Of a stretch of DNA of 42,514 nucleotides, positions 34,957-42,514 are shown one piece after another (position 1 is the stretch's first letter; every line of letters starts with the position of its first letter). The notes under the pieces were generated by a model. The model was not told the origin of the DNA. It saw only the letters and a program-made list of their open reading frames with translations, and did not search any database. The position numbers were made by a program, and so were the translations under genes. Source of the stretch: Crocinitomix sp. (GTDB taxonomy: Bacteria; Bacteroidota; Bacteroidia; Flavobacteriales_D; Crocinitomicaceae); assembly GCA_013138735.1 (NCBI GenBank), contig WTCE01000129.1, forward strand, positions 1-42,514. The letters run 5' to 3'.

Positions 34957-35370
34957 ATGCCATTTATTAAAATTTCAACGCTGAAGAATGTTCCTGAAAG
35001 GGAACAAATTATGAAAAATATAGAAAATGCACTTTATACCATCACAGTTAATGGGGTACGATTAATACCTGATGCTATGGCTACATGTATGTGGCAGTCA
35101 TTGGATATTGTAGTGCATAAGAATGATGCGCACAGAATATTTAATAAAAAGGATGTTGAGATACCAATATTTGTTGATTTGTATATGAATACAGTTTTTA
35201 ATCAGGATGGCATTTCCCTTGTTATGGAGACAATTGCTGATGAACTAAGTAATATTGGAGAAATAAATAGAGACAATGTCGTAATTATGGTTAACGTAGG
35301 AAAGCCAGGTTATATTTTTATTAATGGAAAGATTGACGATTGTCGAGTTCTAGATAATACGAAAAATTAA
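34957..35370 (+). CDS. Tautomerase-superfamily-like protein
   Basis: 137 residues. The opening MPFIKISTLKNVPEREQIMKNI has the proline immediately after Met that is the catalytic base in 4-oxalocrotonate tautomerase-like enzymes, and a strand-helix pattern fits that fold. The remainder is not recognisable and the length exceeds the classical 60-70 residue subunits, so it may be a double-length member. The substrate is unknown. It is part of the same-strand cluster (46 bp after the sigma-like gene, 22 bp before the next). Confidence 0.45.
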   Translation: MPFIKISTLKNVPEREQIMKNIENALYTITVNGVRLIPDAMATCMWQSLDIVVHKNDAHRIFNKKDVEIPIFVDLYMNTVFNQDGISLVMETIADELSNIGEINRDNVVIMVNVGKPGYIFINGKIDDCRVLDNTKN

Positions 35371-35391
35371 GGAAATACAGAGGTATATAAA

Positions 35392-35706
35392 ATGAAACCA
35401 ACAAATTTTGACTCCTTATCGCAAGCTGTTGATGCTTTGACAAAAGAGGGGTATAAAGACGATTTTAAAGCGGAAGAAAAATGCATTAAGGCACTTTATT
35501 CTAAAAAAGAATTTCGGCCCGAAGAATTGACTATTACGGCATCATATCGTTTTGAGGGAATGACAAATCCGGAAGACGAAACGGAACTTTTTGCTATTGT
35601 TGCAAATGACGGTACTAAGGGAACTTTAGTGATGTCTTATTCTGCCGAGCATAACCAAAATGTAGAATTAATTAAGGAAATAAAAACCGGTAAATGGCCT
35701 TTATAG
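35392..35706 (+). CDS. Small conserved protein often labelled phosphoribosylpyrophosphate synthetase
   Basis: 104 residues. FDSLSQAVDALTKEGYKDDF, then ELTITASYRFEGMTNPEDE, then LFAIVANDGTKGTLVMSYS is a pattern widespread in Bacteroidota. Databases often call it a phosphoribosylpyrophosphate synthetase, but it is far too short and lacks that enzyme's motifs, so the label should not be trusted. Its function is unknown. Its last codons overlap the start of the DnaJ-like gene by 13 bp, so the two are coupled. Confidence 0.6.
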   Translation: MKPTNFDSLSQAVDALTKEGYKDDFKAEEKCIKALYSKKEFRPEELTITASYRFEGMTNPEDETELFAIVANDGTKGTLVMSYSAEHNQNVELIKEIKTGKWPL

Positions 35707-36590
35707 ATTATTATAAAATATTAGGAATTCCTAAGACTGCTGATGAAAAGGCGATTAAAAAAGCCTATCGGAAATTAGCGCGAAAATATCATCCGGACGT
35801 AAATCCTAATGATAAAACTGCTGAAGGTAAATTCAAAGAGATAAACGAGGCAAATGAAGTCTTGAGTGATCCTGAAAATCGTAAAAAATATGATGAGTAC
35901 GGAGAGAATTGGAAGCATTCGGAAGAATTTGAAAAAGCAAAACAACAAAGAGCGAGACAAGGTTCTTCGCAAAGGTCAGAACAGTTTAGTGACAGTGATT
36001 ATTCAGATTTTTTCAGTTCAATGTTTGGTGGCGGATTCAGTGGGGCGGGACAGGGAAGAGCCCAGAAATTCAAAGGGCAAGATTTTCGTGCAGAACTTCA
36101 AATGGATATCAAGGATGCTTATGCTGAACAAAAGCAGACCTTAACAGTCAACAAAAAAAATATAAGATTGACCATTCCTGCCGGAGTAAAGAATGGGCAA
36201 ACCATCAAAATAAAAGGAAAAGGTTCACCAGGAGCAAACGGTGGTCCAGCTGGAGATCTTTACATTACTTTCAATATTATCAATAATACTGAATTTAAGA
36301 GAGATAAAGATGATCTTCATTCTACTATTGAATTGGATCTTTATACGGCCGTTTTGGGAGGTGAAATTATAGCGAAAACTTTCAGTGGTAAGGTGAAATT
36401 GACTGTAAAACCAGGTACACAAAATGGCACAAAAGTAAAGCTGAAAGGCAAGGGCTTTGCTAAGTATAAAAAGGCGGATCAATTTGGTGAATTATACATT
36501 ACATACCAAATTAAACTACCAACAGACCTAACTGCCAAACAAAAAGAATTATTTGAGGAATTAAAAAATATTGAAAATGGAAAAACCTGA
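35694..36590 (+). CDS. cbpA: DnaJ-class co-chaperone, CbpA-like
   Basis: 298 residues. The J domain (1-70) has HPD at 33-35, needed to stimulate DnaK. A G/S-rich linker follows (about 95-125, MFGGGFSGAGQG). The C-terminal two beta-sandwich client-binding domains show LTIPAGVKNGQTIKIKGKGSPG. The cysteine-rich zinc finger of DnaJ is missing, as in CbpA. It works with DnaK in protein refolding; E. coli CbpA also binds DNA. It overlaps the previous gene by 13 bp and is followed by a CbpM-like partner that overlaps it by 20 bp. Confidence 0.92.
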   Translation: MAFIDYYKILGIPKTADEKAIKKAYRKLARKYHPDVNPNDKTAEGKFKEINEANEVLSDPENRKKYDEYGENWKHSEEFEKAKQQRARQGSSQRSEQFSDSDYSDFFSSMFGGGFSGAGQGRAQKFKGQDFRAELQMDIKDAYAEQKQTLTVNKKNIRLTIPAGVKNGQTIKIKGKGSPGANGGPAGDLYITFNIINNTEFKRDKDDLHSTIELDLYTAVLGGEIIAKTFSGKVKLTVKPGTQNGTKVKLKGKGFAKYKKADQFGELYITYQIKLPTDLTAKQKELFEELKNIENGKT

Positions 36591-36870
36591 TTTTATAGCG
36601 ATAGTTGACCTCACTGTTGTTTATGAGGTGAAACTAGATTTTTTTAACGCCATCATTGAACATGAATTGGTAACGGTTTATGAGATTGAAGGAGCAGTTT
36701 GTATTGATTCAGTTGATATCGGAAAGTTGGAACAAATAATACGTCTTACCAATGAACTTAAAATCAATTTGGAAGGTGTTGACGTGATTCTAAACTTGTT
36801 GGATCGCATTGAATTGATGAAAGAGGAGTTGATAGATACTAAGCATAAATTACGCTTTTTGGAAGAGTAA
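36571..36870 (+). CDS. CbpM-like chaperone modulator
   Basis: 99 residues with a MerR-type helix-turn-helix-like first half (AIIEHELVTVYEIEGAVCID, then GKLEQIIRLTNELKINLEG) and a helical C-terminus. This is the size and position of CbpM, which binds the J domain of CbpA and blocks its co-chaperone activity. ATG 36571 and ATG 36577 both overlap the end of cbpA and keep coupling, so either may be used. The family call is supported by the partnership more than by motif detail. Confidence 0.65.
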   Translation: MKMEKPDFIAIVDLTVVYEVKLDFFNAIIEHELVTVYEIEGAVCIDSVDIGKLEQIIRLTNELKINLEGVDVILNLLDRIELMKEELIDTKHKLRFLEE

Positions 36871-36898
36871 TTATTTTAATCGGGGTAATCAATAAGCA

Positions 36899-38218
36899 AT
36901 GCTTAATAAAAAGCTTACAAGAAAACGTTCAAATAAGCTTGGCTTAGCTGAATTAATAGCAATTGCCCTTGGCGGAATGGTTGGGGGAGGGATTTTCTCG
37001 ATATTGGGTATTTCCGTGGCTCGTGTTGGAAATGCTACGCCCATTGCAATAGCGGTAGGGGGAGTTTTAGCACTTATGGCGGCTTATTCCTACGTAAAAC
37101 TTTCTCAGTTATATAAAGATGAAGGCGCAACTTATTCTTTTTATAAGAAAACGTTTACCAAATCCCATTTTTCAGCATCCGTAATCGGATGGCTTGTTGT
37201 ATTTGGCTATATCAGTACTTTAGGATTGTATGCCTTCACATTTGCCTCCTATCTTGCAAGTGTTTTGCCGTTTGACAATATGGAATGGCTAAATAAAGTG
37301 ATTGCCGGATTAATTATTGCATTATTTGCGGTTGTAAATATTGTGAGTGTAAAAGGAATGGGAAGAATAGAAGATTGGATGGTGTATACCAAACTAATCC
37401 TGCTTCTTTTCATTTCAGGACTGCTTGCTGGAAAAGGGAGTATTGAAAATTTCACACCAATTTTTGAAGCAAACACAACCTTTTCTGCCATCATTATCGT
37501 GGCATCAATTACGTTCGTTGCCTATGAAGGGTTTCAGTTAGTCATTCATGCCTATAATGAAATGGACAATCCTGCTAAGAATATTCCAAGAGCTATTTAT
37601 GGATCAATTGTCATTGCTATTTTAATTTATGTGATTCTGGCAATAGGCGCCTTATCCGCAATCCCAAAAGAACTAATCATTAAAGATCAAGAGTTTGCTT
37701 TGGCAGCTGGAGCACAGAATATTATTGGGGATTTAGGATTATTTGTTGTGATTTTTGGAGCATTATTGGCAACATCAAGTGCAATTAGTGGTACTTTATT
37801 TGGTGCTTCACGCTTGATCGCTGTTATTGCGAATGATGGTTATTTCCCGAAATATTTAGCCAAAAAAACGAAGAACTCAATTCCAAAAAATGCAATTATA
37901 ACAATGGGTTTACTTGCATTCGTATTGATTTTGAGCGGTGGATTGCAGCTTTTGTTGGAATTTGGGAGCGTAACTTTTATAATTGTTTCGTTCTTAATGG
38001 CCTATGCAAATTTCGTAAAACGAAAAGAAACCAACTCTCACACATTACTAGCGATTGGGGCAATGATAGGATTGTTCGGGGCTGCGGTTTCAATTTTCTA
38101 TTTTGAATATACCGAGGCGCCTTATCAGTTGGTTTATATTGTTAGCATATATGCAATACTCGGAGTTGGAGCGTATTTTTATTCAAGACTCAATGGGAAT
38201 ACTAAAAGCAAAGAATAG
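36899..38218 (+). CDS. APC-family permease
   Basis: 439 residues and about twelve hydrophobic helices. Helix 1 has ALGGMVGGGIFSILG (27-41), the glycine-rich unwound segment of APC transporters, and VASITFVAYEGFQLVIHAYNEMDNPAKNIPRA is the helix 6-7 loop signature. It is a different subgroup from the permease at 31519, with a basic N-terminus (KKLTRKRSNK). It begins 28 bp after the CbpM-like gene and probably ends the stress operon. The substrate is unknown. Confidence 0.9.
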   Translation: MLNKKLTRKRSNKLGLAELIAIALGGMVGGGIFSILGISVARVGNATPIAIAVGGVLALMAAYSYVKLSQLYKDEGATYSFYKKTFTKSHFSASVIGWLVVFGYISTLGLYAFTFASYLASVLPFDNMEWLNKVIAGLIIALFAVVNIVSVKGMGRIEDWMVYTKLILLLFISGLLAGKGSIENFTPIFEANTTFSAIIIVASITFVAYEGFQLVIHAYNEMDNPAKNIPRAIYGSIVIAILIYVILAIGALSAIPKELIIKDQEFALAAGAQNIIGDLGLFVVIFGALLATSSAISGTLFGASRLIAVIANDGYFPKYLAKKTKNSIPKNAIITMGLLAFVLILSGGLQLLLEFGSVTFIIVSFLMAYANFVKRKETNSHTLLAIGAMIGLFGAAVSIFYFEYTEAPYQLVYIVSIYAILGVGAYFYSRLNGNTKSKE

Positions 38219-38519
38219 AAATACTGTTCTTAGTAGTTGATAATGAGATTATATTCGAACCAATTGATGCATGTTTTTAAGGGGATTATGCGATTCTGAA
38301 AGAGCTAGCGGATCAATTAACAGAATGAGGATTTGATAGAATTCTCCTTTACCATCTGAAAAATAAAAGGATAGTCTTGAAATCGATATTTCAGCTGTAA
38401 ATACTTGCAAAGTGTGTAACACGTATCTCCACTAAATCAGAATTTTTCGGTAAATTGTTACACATTAGTGAGCTTTACTCAGATGTTATAACCAATTATA
38501 AGAAAAAATAGTAATTCAA
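38219..38519. other. Intergenic region at the edge of the small-gene array
   Basis: No gene. An 8-bp inverted repeat, GTGTAACA (38414-38421) with TGTTACAC (38456-38463), lies in the upstream half of the following gene's control region and could be an operator. Confidence 0.45.
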
Positions 38520-39032
38520 GTGAAAAGATTTGAAACAGACAGACTAGTAGTTAGAAACTTAAAAGAAGCGGATTCGGACGATTATTTTGATATGATGGGA
38601 AATCCAAAAGTAATGAATATGGTTCCGAGAAAAGTAATGAAGAGAGAAGAAAGTGATAATCACCTAAATGATTTTTTGAGTCCTAGTCAAAATCAATCTG
38701 AAACAAAAGTTTGGGGAATTGAATTAAAAAAAGGAAGTGAATTTATTGGACTGTGTGCTTTCTTAAAGAATAATGTAACTGAAGACGAAATAGGTTATCG
38801 TTTAAGAGAGAAATTTTGGAGAAAAGGATTCGGAACTGAAATTGCCAAAGGATTAATTACATACGGATTTGAGCAATTGAAAATGGAAAAAATAACAGCT
38901 GATGTCGATACTAGAAATCAAAATTCTGTTAAGATTCTAGAAAAATTTATGTCTTCAAATATTGAGTTTTTTAATGAATCTGACAATTGTATTGACAGGA
39001 GATATGAAATATTAAAAAATGACTGGTTATAA
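38520..39032 (+). CDS. GNAT acetyltransferase, RimJ/RimL-like
   Basis: 170 residues with a GTG start. N-terminal ETDRLVVRNLKEADSDDYF is the usual opening of RimJ/RimL-type GNAT enzymes. The acetyl-CoA pyrophosphate-binding region is IGYRLREKFWRKGFGTEIAK (RKGFGT, about 99-104 of the fold's motif A), and NSVKILEKF is motif B. The substrate is not predictable: ribosomal N-termini, antibiotics or other amines. It is the first of a series of unrelated small genes with short spacers. Confidence 0.85.
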   Translation: MKRFETDRLVVRNLKEADSDDYFDMMGNPKVMNMVPRKVMKREESDNHLNDFLSPSQNQSETKVWGIELKKGSEFIGLCAFLKNNVTEDEIGYRLREKFWRKGFGTEIAKGLITYGFEQLKMEKITADVDTRNQNSVKILEKFMSSNIEFFNESDNCIDRRYEILKNDWL

Positions 39033-39095
39033 CAAATTGTATATTGCATATGCTCCCTGCGGGATGCAAACGCATCATACAATGACGTTGTGCTT
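39033..39095 (+). repeat. Imperfect long hairpin, attC-like
   Basis: After the acetyltransferase stop, AACAAATTGTAT at the left and ATACAATGACGTTGTGC at the right form a bipartite dyad (ACAA/TTGT, TTGTAT/ATACAA), enclosing a second partial stem. The end GTTGTGC is the reverse complement of GCACAAC found in the next spacer at 39851-39857. The two-box layout recalls integron attC sites, but GTTGTGC does not fit the GTTRRRY core exactly. Confidence 0.4.
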
Positions 39096-39116
39096 TATTA
39101 TGACATACCGTAACCA

Positions 39117-39845
39117 ATGATAAAATTTTTTAGAAAAATTAGAAAAAAATTGCTGACTGAAAACAAATTCAGTAAGTATCTGATTTATGCCTTTGGAGAA
39201 ATAATCCTAGTAGTTATTGGGATATTGATTGCTCTTTCCATTAATAATTGGAATGAAGCAAAAAAAGATAGGGATTATGAGGTTAAAATGTTGTCAGAAA
39301 TTGAAAAAGGTTTACGGCTAGATTTATCGAATTTACATGAGCATTATGAAGGTTATACTACTCTCAAAAAGACTGTAGATCATTTTTCAAAACTGACAAA
39401 TGATCATGTCATTTTTGCTGACTCTATGCTATCTGATTTATGGAAATTAAACTGGGGTAAATATCTTCAGTTTAATAGAGGACCCTATGATGCCCTGAAA
39501 TCCTCTGGGATTGACCGTGTTTCGAATGATAGTATTAGAAATCAACTTATAAATTTCTTTGATTTCAGCTTGCTTGAGTTTCAATCCGAAATTGACCATA
39601 CTACGAGACGATATAGGTCTAATGTTGATTTGCTGCTCTCATTTCGCGAAGCCCCCTTCCTTGATGAATATAACAATTGGGTAGTTAACCGTGTTCCAGA
39701 AGACATTTTACAAAAACCAAAATTCGTCTGGCTCCTTTCGGATATTGATTATCGTGTTTGGAGCTCAAAAAGCGCAATCGAAACATTTACACCAAGGATA
39801 GAGGAGTTAATTCAAAGTGTCAAAAATGAAATCGACAATAATTAA
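39117..39845 (+). CDS. DUF6090 family membrane protein
   Basis: 242 residues. The start MIKFFRKIRKKLLTENKFSKYLIYAFGE-like and the single helix IILVVIGILIALSINNWNE (about 30-48) are the hallmark of the Bacteroidota family DUF6090, followed by a helical periplasmic or cytoplasmic domain. The function of the family is unknown. These proteins occur in many copies in Flavobacteria, often in arrays of small genes as here. The second half has no motifs. Length is normal. Confidence 0.8.
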   Translation: MIKFFRKIRKKLLTENKFSKYLIYAFGEIILVVIGILIALSINNWNEAKKDRDYEVKMLSEIEKGLRLDLSNLHEHYEGYTTLKKTVDHFSKLTNDHVIFADSMLSDLWKLNWGKYLQFNRGPYDALKSSGIDRVSNDSIRNQLINFFDFSLLEFQSEIDHTTRRYRSNVDLLLSFREAPFLDEYNNWVVNRVPEDILQKPKFVWLLSDIDYRVWSSKSAIETFTPRIEELIQSVKNEIDNN

Positions 39846-39889
39846 CGAAAGCACAACAATGTATATAAATCATAGCAATTATAGACAAT

Positions 39890-40690
39890 ATGATTAAATA
39901 CATATCAATTGTAATACTCCTGATTGTTGGATGTACTGACAACGTTGTAGATGATCAATTTAATATTTCAACTAGCGCATTACAGAATGATACAATTGAT
40001 TCAAAACCCATTGAAAATGATGAGTTTGTACAAAAAATTAGTCCTTTAGAAAAATTTGATACGGCCTTTATTGAACGAGATTTGACAAATGAATTTTATC
40101 ATGCTATCTACATTGAAAAAAATAGAAACTCAACTTTTCATCAACGATTATCTAATTTTAAATTTTGCGAATTCGATTCCCAAAATTATGGCTATGGAAT
40201 TGAACATTTTACAAAGACACTTAATCAGTCTTTTGAAAAACAAGACTTAGCTTCTATTCCTAGATTTTGGGTGCCTCTTTATATTTATAAAGAATCATAC
40301 TACTTATACGCTCCAAGTGACTGGGGAAATACTGGTAGAAGGATGTTTAACGACAGTGCTTATGTCTATTGGAGTATGGATGGTCCAAATCCAATTCCAT
40401 TGAGAAATTTTGAAAAAATCAATTCAAAAGAATTTAGATTTTCAACCGCTTCAACTTCTGAAGAAAAAGAGACCAAGGAAACGATTATTTACATTATAGA
40501 CGAGGAAAACAAAATTGCCATTTTCGAAACTCAAAATAGTAGCGGAAAGAAGTTTCAAAAACTATATGTACCAATAGAATCCGTTGCCAATTTTGACGCA
40601 ATAGTGAATTATTGCAACAATCAAAAGCAGCATGAATATAGATTTGAATATGTTAGCTTGGAAAAATTGAAAACAAATGCTAACAACTAA
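39890..40690 (+). CDS. Lipoprotein of unknown function
   Basis: 266 residues. The signal peptide has lipobox LIVGC with the lipidated Cys at residue 15. The mature domain is rich in aromatic residues and mixed alpha/beta (for example FWVPLYIYKESYYLYAPSDWG), with no recognised catalytic motif. I do not know the family. It is likely on the outer membrane. The short 44-bp spacer before it contains GCACAAC, the complement of the box in the previous spacer. Confidence 0.7.
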   Translation: MIKYISIVILLIVGCTDNVVDDQFNISTSALQNDTIDSKPIENDEFVQKISPLEKFDTAFIERDLTNEFYHAIYIEKNRNSTFHQRLSNFKFCEFDSQNYGYGIEHFTKTLNQSFEKQDLASIPRFWVPLYIYKESYYLYAPSDWGNTGRRMFNDSAYVYWSMDGPNPIPLRNFEKINSKEFRFSTASTSEEKETKETIIYIIDEENKIAIFETQNSSGKKFQKLYVPIESVANFDAIVNYCNNQKQHEYRFEYVSLEKLKTNANN

Positions 40691-40710
40691 TAAAATCCAC
40701 TGCTAACGCA

Positions 40711-40739
40711 GTTCGCTATAAATGGCTAATTTTATTCAA
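40711..40739 (+). repeat. Exact 29-bp intergenic repeat, copy 1
   Basis: The 29 bases starting GTTCGCTATAAATGGC and ending TTTATTCAA recur without mismatch at 42297-42325, in the same orientation and in the same place relative to genes (after a lipoprotein's stop, before the next small ORF). Confidence 0.85.
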
Positions 40740-40761
40740 ATATTACGAGCAATTAAAAAAA

Positions 40762-41439
40762 ATGGATGTGAATAGCCTAAATATGGATTCGAATCCACAA
40801 AGTGAAAAAAAAAATAAAAACGGTCAGGCGCCATTCAAGTTATGGCTTGAATTTGAAGAAACAAGTCCGTGGAATGACCTTGAAAATGATTTCGCAAATA
40901 TTGCGGTTGACACATTGGACGGTAGAAATTATGGGATTAATGTTTGGACGTATAAATTCCTTGAATCATCAACCAAACAAGATAAAGAAAACGGAGAAAA
41001 TTTAGATGGACTTTACCAAACGCCCCCAGACCTTTTTGTTAAAGAATTGACTAGGGGTTGTATTGAAAAAACAATTGCTGATTTGTTGGGGAAAGGAAAC
41101 CTAGAGGAACAACTTAACACGTCAATTTTTGGATTAAAATATCTTGAACCATACTGGGGTGCTCTGGAAATGGAAGAGAAAAACATTCAAGCTCTAATGC
41201 ACGAACTGAAACTTGAATTGCCTGAAAATCATTTATTACAAAAGGAGAATGCGGATTTAATTGCAAGAAAAACTAACAATGATGACATTGTGCTAGAATT
41301 GGAAAATGGAAACATTGTTGTTGTTCATTTGACTTGGAAATCGAAAATAGATGGATATCCAACTACAACAATATATAAGGACAAAATAGATTTTTGGAAT
41401 AAAGAAATGAAAACTGATATAATTGAGTTTAAAGAATAG
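40762..41439 (+). CDS. Unknown protein, immunity-protein-like
   Basis: 225 residues, cytoplasmic and acidic. Nothing is recognised in the first 150 residues. The C-terminal segment DIVLELENGNIVVVHLTWKSK, then YPTTTIYKDKIDFWNKEM has the feel of small proteins in polymorphic-toxin immunity loci, but I cannot assign a family. An alternative ATG, the seventh codon at 40780, is possible. It is flanked by the intergenic repeat and sits in the array of unrelated small genes. Confidence 0.6.
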   Translation: MDVNSLNMDSNPQSEKKNKNGQAPFKLWLEFEETSPWNDLENDFANIAVDTLDGRNYGINVWTYKFLESSTKQDKENGENLDGLYQTPPDLFVKELTRGCIEKTIADLLGKGNLEEQLNTSIFGLKYLEPYWGALEMEEKNIQALMHELKLELPENHLLQKENADLIARKTNNDDIVLELENGNIVVVHLTWKSKIDGYPTTTIYKDKIDFWNKEMKTDIIEFKE

Positions 41440-41646
41440 AAAAAGCTAGTAATACTGTATATAGCAAATAGGGCATTCGGTGGTTTACGAAAGTTCAGTA
41501 CTATTTACAAACACCGCCAAATTTTTAATTTGGCTTTTAAGATGAATCAATTAAAAACAAAATATAAAAATGTGGCTCAGAGGAAATTTGAAAGGTTATC
41601 GCTTTCTACTGCCTTGATTGCCAAATACTAACCGTAAACTATTTGC
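41440..41646. other. Spacer with dyad symmetry
   Basis: No gene. GGTGGTTTACGAAAG (41480-41494) and TTTACAAACACCGCC (41505-41519) form an imperfect dyad, followed by AAATTTTTAATTTGG. Such dyads recur between genes of this array. Confidence 0.35.
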
Positions 41647-42225
41647 ATGAAAATTAATAATGGAATATTCTACTTATTTATAATTGCTCTAATTTGTGCG
41701 TGTTCAACCGAAGGCAATTCTGAACTTCTAAATGCAGATATTATTAAATATGATAATAGCAAAGCTGAAGGTGGAATTCATGAAATAGTTGAAGCAAATG
41801 AGTTAATGGCTGCGCAAAAATATTTAGAAGCAATTATTGAACTTGAAAAGGCTCAAACTAGGGTGTTAAATTCTCCCGACGTAGAATTGTTCATGATAAA
41901 CATCTGTCAAAAGATGGGGATTTGTCATATGAGACTTAGTAATTTTCAAGAATCTATCGAAAATTATTCCAAGGTTCTTAGTTATGAGCCAGATAATTTC
42001 GGTGCTTTGTTAAATAGAAGTTTTGCATATCGGTCATTAGGAAAAATTGAGAAAGCGTTAGATGACAATAATAAAGCAATTACTTTTTATCCAAATAGAC
42101 CAGAGCCATTTTTAAATATCGCCGAGATTAATGTATTTAGGAATGAATTGGATAGTGCTTGTCAAAATTACCGTCATGCAAAAAAGATTGGAACCAATTT
42201 AAGCGAAGAAGAGATCTATAATTGA
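41647..42225 (+). CDS. TPR lipoprotein
   Basis: 192 residues. The signal peptide has a lipobox (ICAC, lipidated Cys19) and is followed by about three to four tetratricopeptide repeats (roughly 50-190), including NFQESIENYSKVLSYEPDN and KIEKALDDNNKAITFYPNR, which show the typical A/G/Y/P spacing. TPRs mediate protein contacts, so this is probably an outer-membrane-anchored adaptor in the periplasm. The partner is unknown. The length is short for the family but the end looks natural. Confidence 0.8.
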   Translation: MKINNGIFYLFIIALICACSTEGNSELLNADIIKYDNSKAEGGIHEIVEANELMAAQKYLEAIIELEKAQTRVLNSPDVELFMINICQKMGICHMRLSNFQESIENYSKVLSYEPDNFGALLNRSFAYRSLGKIEKALDDNNKAITFYPNRPEPFLNIAEINVFRNELDSACQNYRHAKKIGTNLSEEEIYN

Positions 42226-42514
42226 TAGATCAATCCACGAATTTTGTAAATAAATAGAGAACAGTTTACAACAAAAAATAAAATCAGGGCAAAGCTGTTC
42301 GCTATAAATGGCTAATTTTATTCAACCGCTAGAGGATATAAAATGAAAATTGAAGATTGGGAAATTATTAAAGAATATGGTTACGAAATTTGATTCGTCG
42401 CAATTATACCAGAACGTAAATAGATTACGTATTGAGTTTGTTCATTTATAGAAAAAAAGGAATGACTATACTTGAATTTGTGACAGATTTCCCAACAGAA
42501 CAGAGCTGTCGGGA
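42226..42514. other. Window end, no convincing gene
   Basis: Contains repeat copy 2 and a 16-codon ORF at 42343-42393 (MKIEDWEIIKEYGYEI) that stops at once and could be a gene remnant. Nothing else is recognised. Confidence 0.4.
42297..42325 (+). repeat. Exact 29-bp intergenic repeat, copy 2
   Basis: Identical to 40711-40739. It lies 72 bp after the TPR lipoprotein gene. Confidence 0.85.

Noticed and set aside
39033-39095. A true integron attC site
   Set aside because: The end box GTTGTGC does not fit GTTRRRY and no integrase is present, so only the weaker cassette-like claim is kept.

Overview
The window looks like a chromosomal stretch of a Bacteroidota species, most likely a flavobacterium. 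The DNA is AT-rich. Secreted proteins end in type-A type IX secretion (T9SS) sorting domains, there is a DUF6090 membrane protein, Shine-Dalgarno sites are weak, and some promoters fit the Bacteroidota TAnnTTTG -7 element. No phage structural genes, CRISPR array, rRNA or intact tRNA is visible.

Positions 1-15400 are an accessory, defence-like region. The left edge is the 5' part of a minus-strand group II intron. It is followed by a fused nucleotidyltransferase-HEPN protein, then a tight four-gene operon (2028-6592). That operon reads as an ABC-three-component (ABC-3C) conflict system: a Cap4/DUF4297-like nuclease, a middle component and a DUF3732 ATPase, with a NdpA/YejK-like nucleoid-associated protein translationally coupled as a fourth gene. 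A HEPN protein with an RHLIVH motif and a 1245-residue SEC-C plus PD-(D/E)XK protein complete the block. The block is bracketed by a direct repeat of about 250 bp made from the 3' end of the nucleotidyltransferase-HEPN gene. To its right are a frameshifted small lipoprotein, a cold-shock-domain protein, a helical partner protein and a pentapeptide-repeat protein ending in a two-helix channel-like membrane module.

Positions 15400-27450 carry a universal stress protein, a lipoprotein, a secreted M23 peptidase, malate:quinone oxidoreductase (mqo) and two paralogous T9SS-secreted proteins with matching leaders and terminators. The second paralogue is interrupted by one in-frame TAA. Between them lie a truncated gene remnant, a candidate structured RNA and a TerB-like gene.

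Positions 27500-38220 form a stress and low-oxygen style module: a TauE/SafE exporter, a beta-CASP RNA hydrolase, an eRF1-like small protein, a universal stress protein, two APC permeases, a ZIP transporter, a cysteine-less ArsC-like protein, a sigma-like protein, a tautomerase-like protein, and a CbpA/CbpM-like chaperone pair. Palindromes of FNR type (TTGAT-N4-ATCAA) stand about 75-100 bp before several starts, and a related site precedes the stress protein at 16610. One Crp/Fnr-type regulator may therefore control the set.

Positions 38500-42514 are a run of small, unrelated same-strand genes (acetyltransferase, DUF6090, lipoproteins, an unknown protein, a TPR protein) with hairpins and an exact 29-bp repeat between them, like a cassette array.
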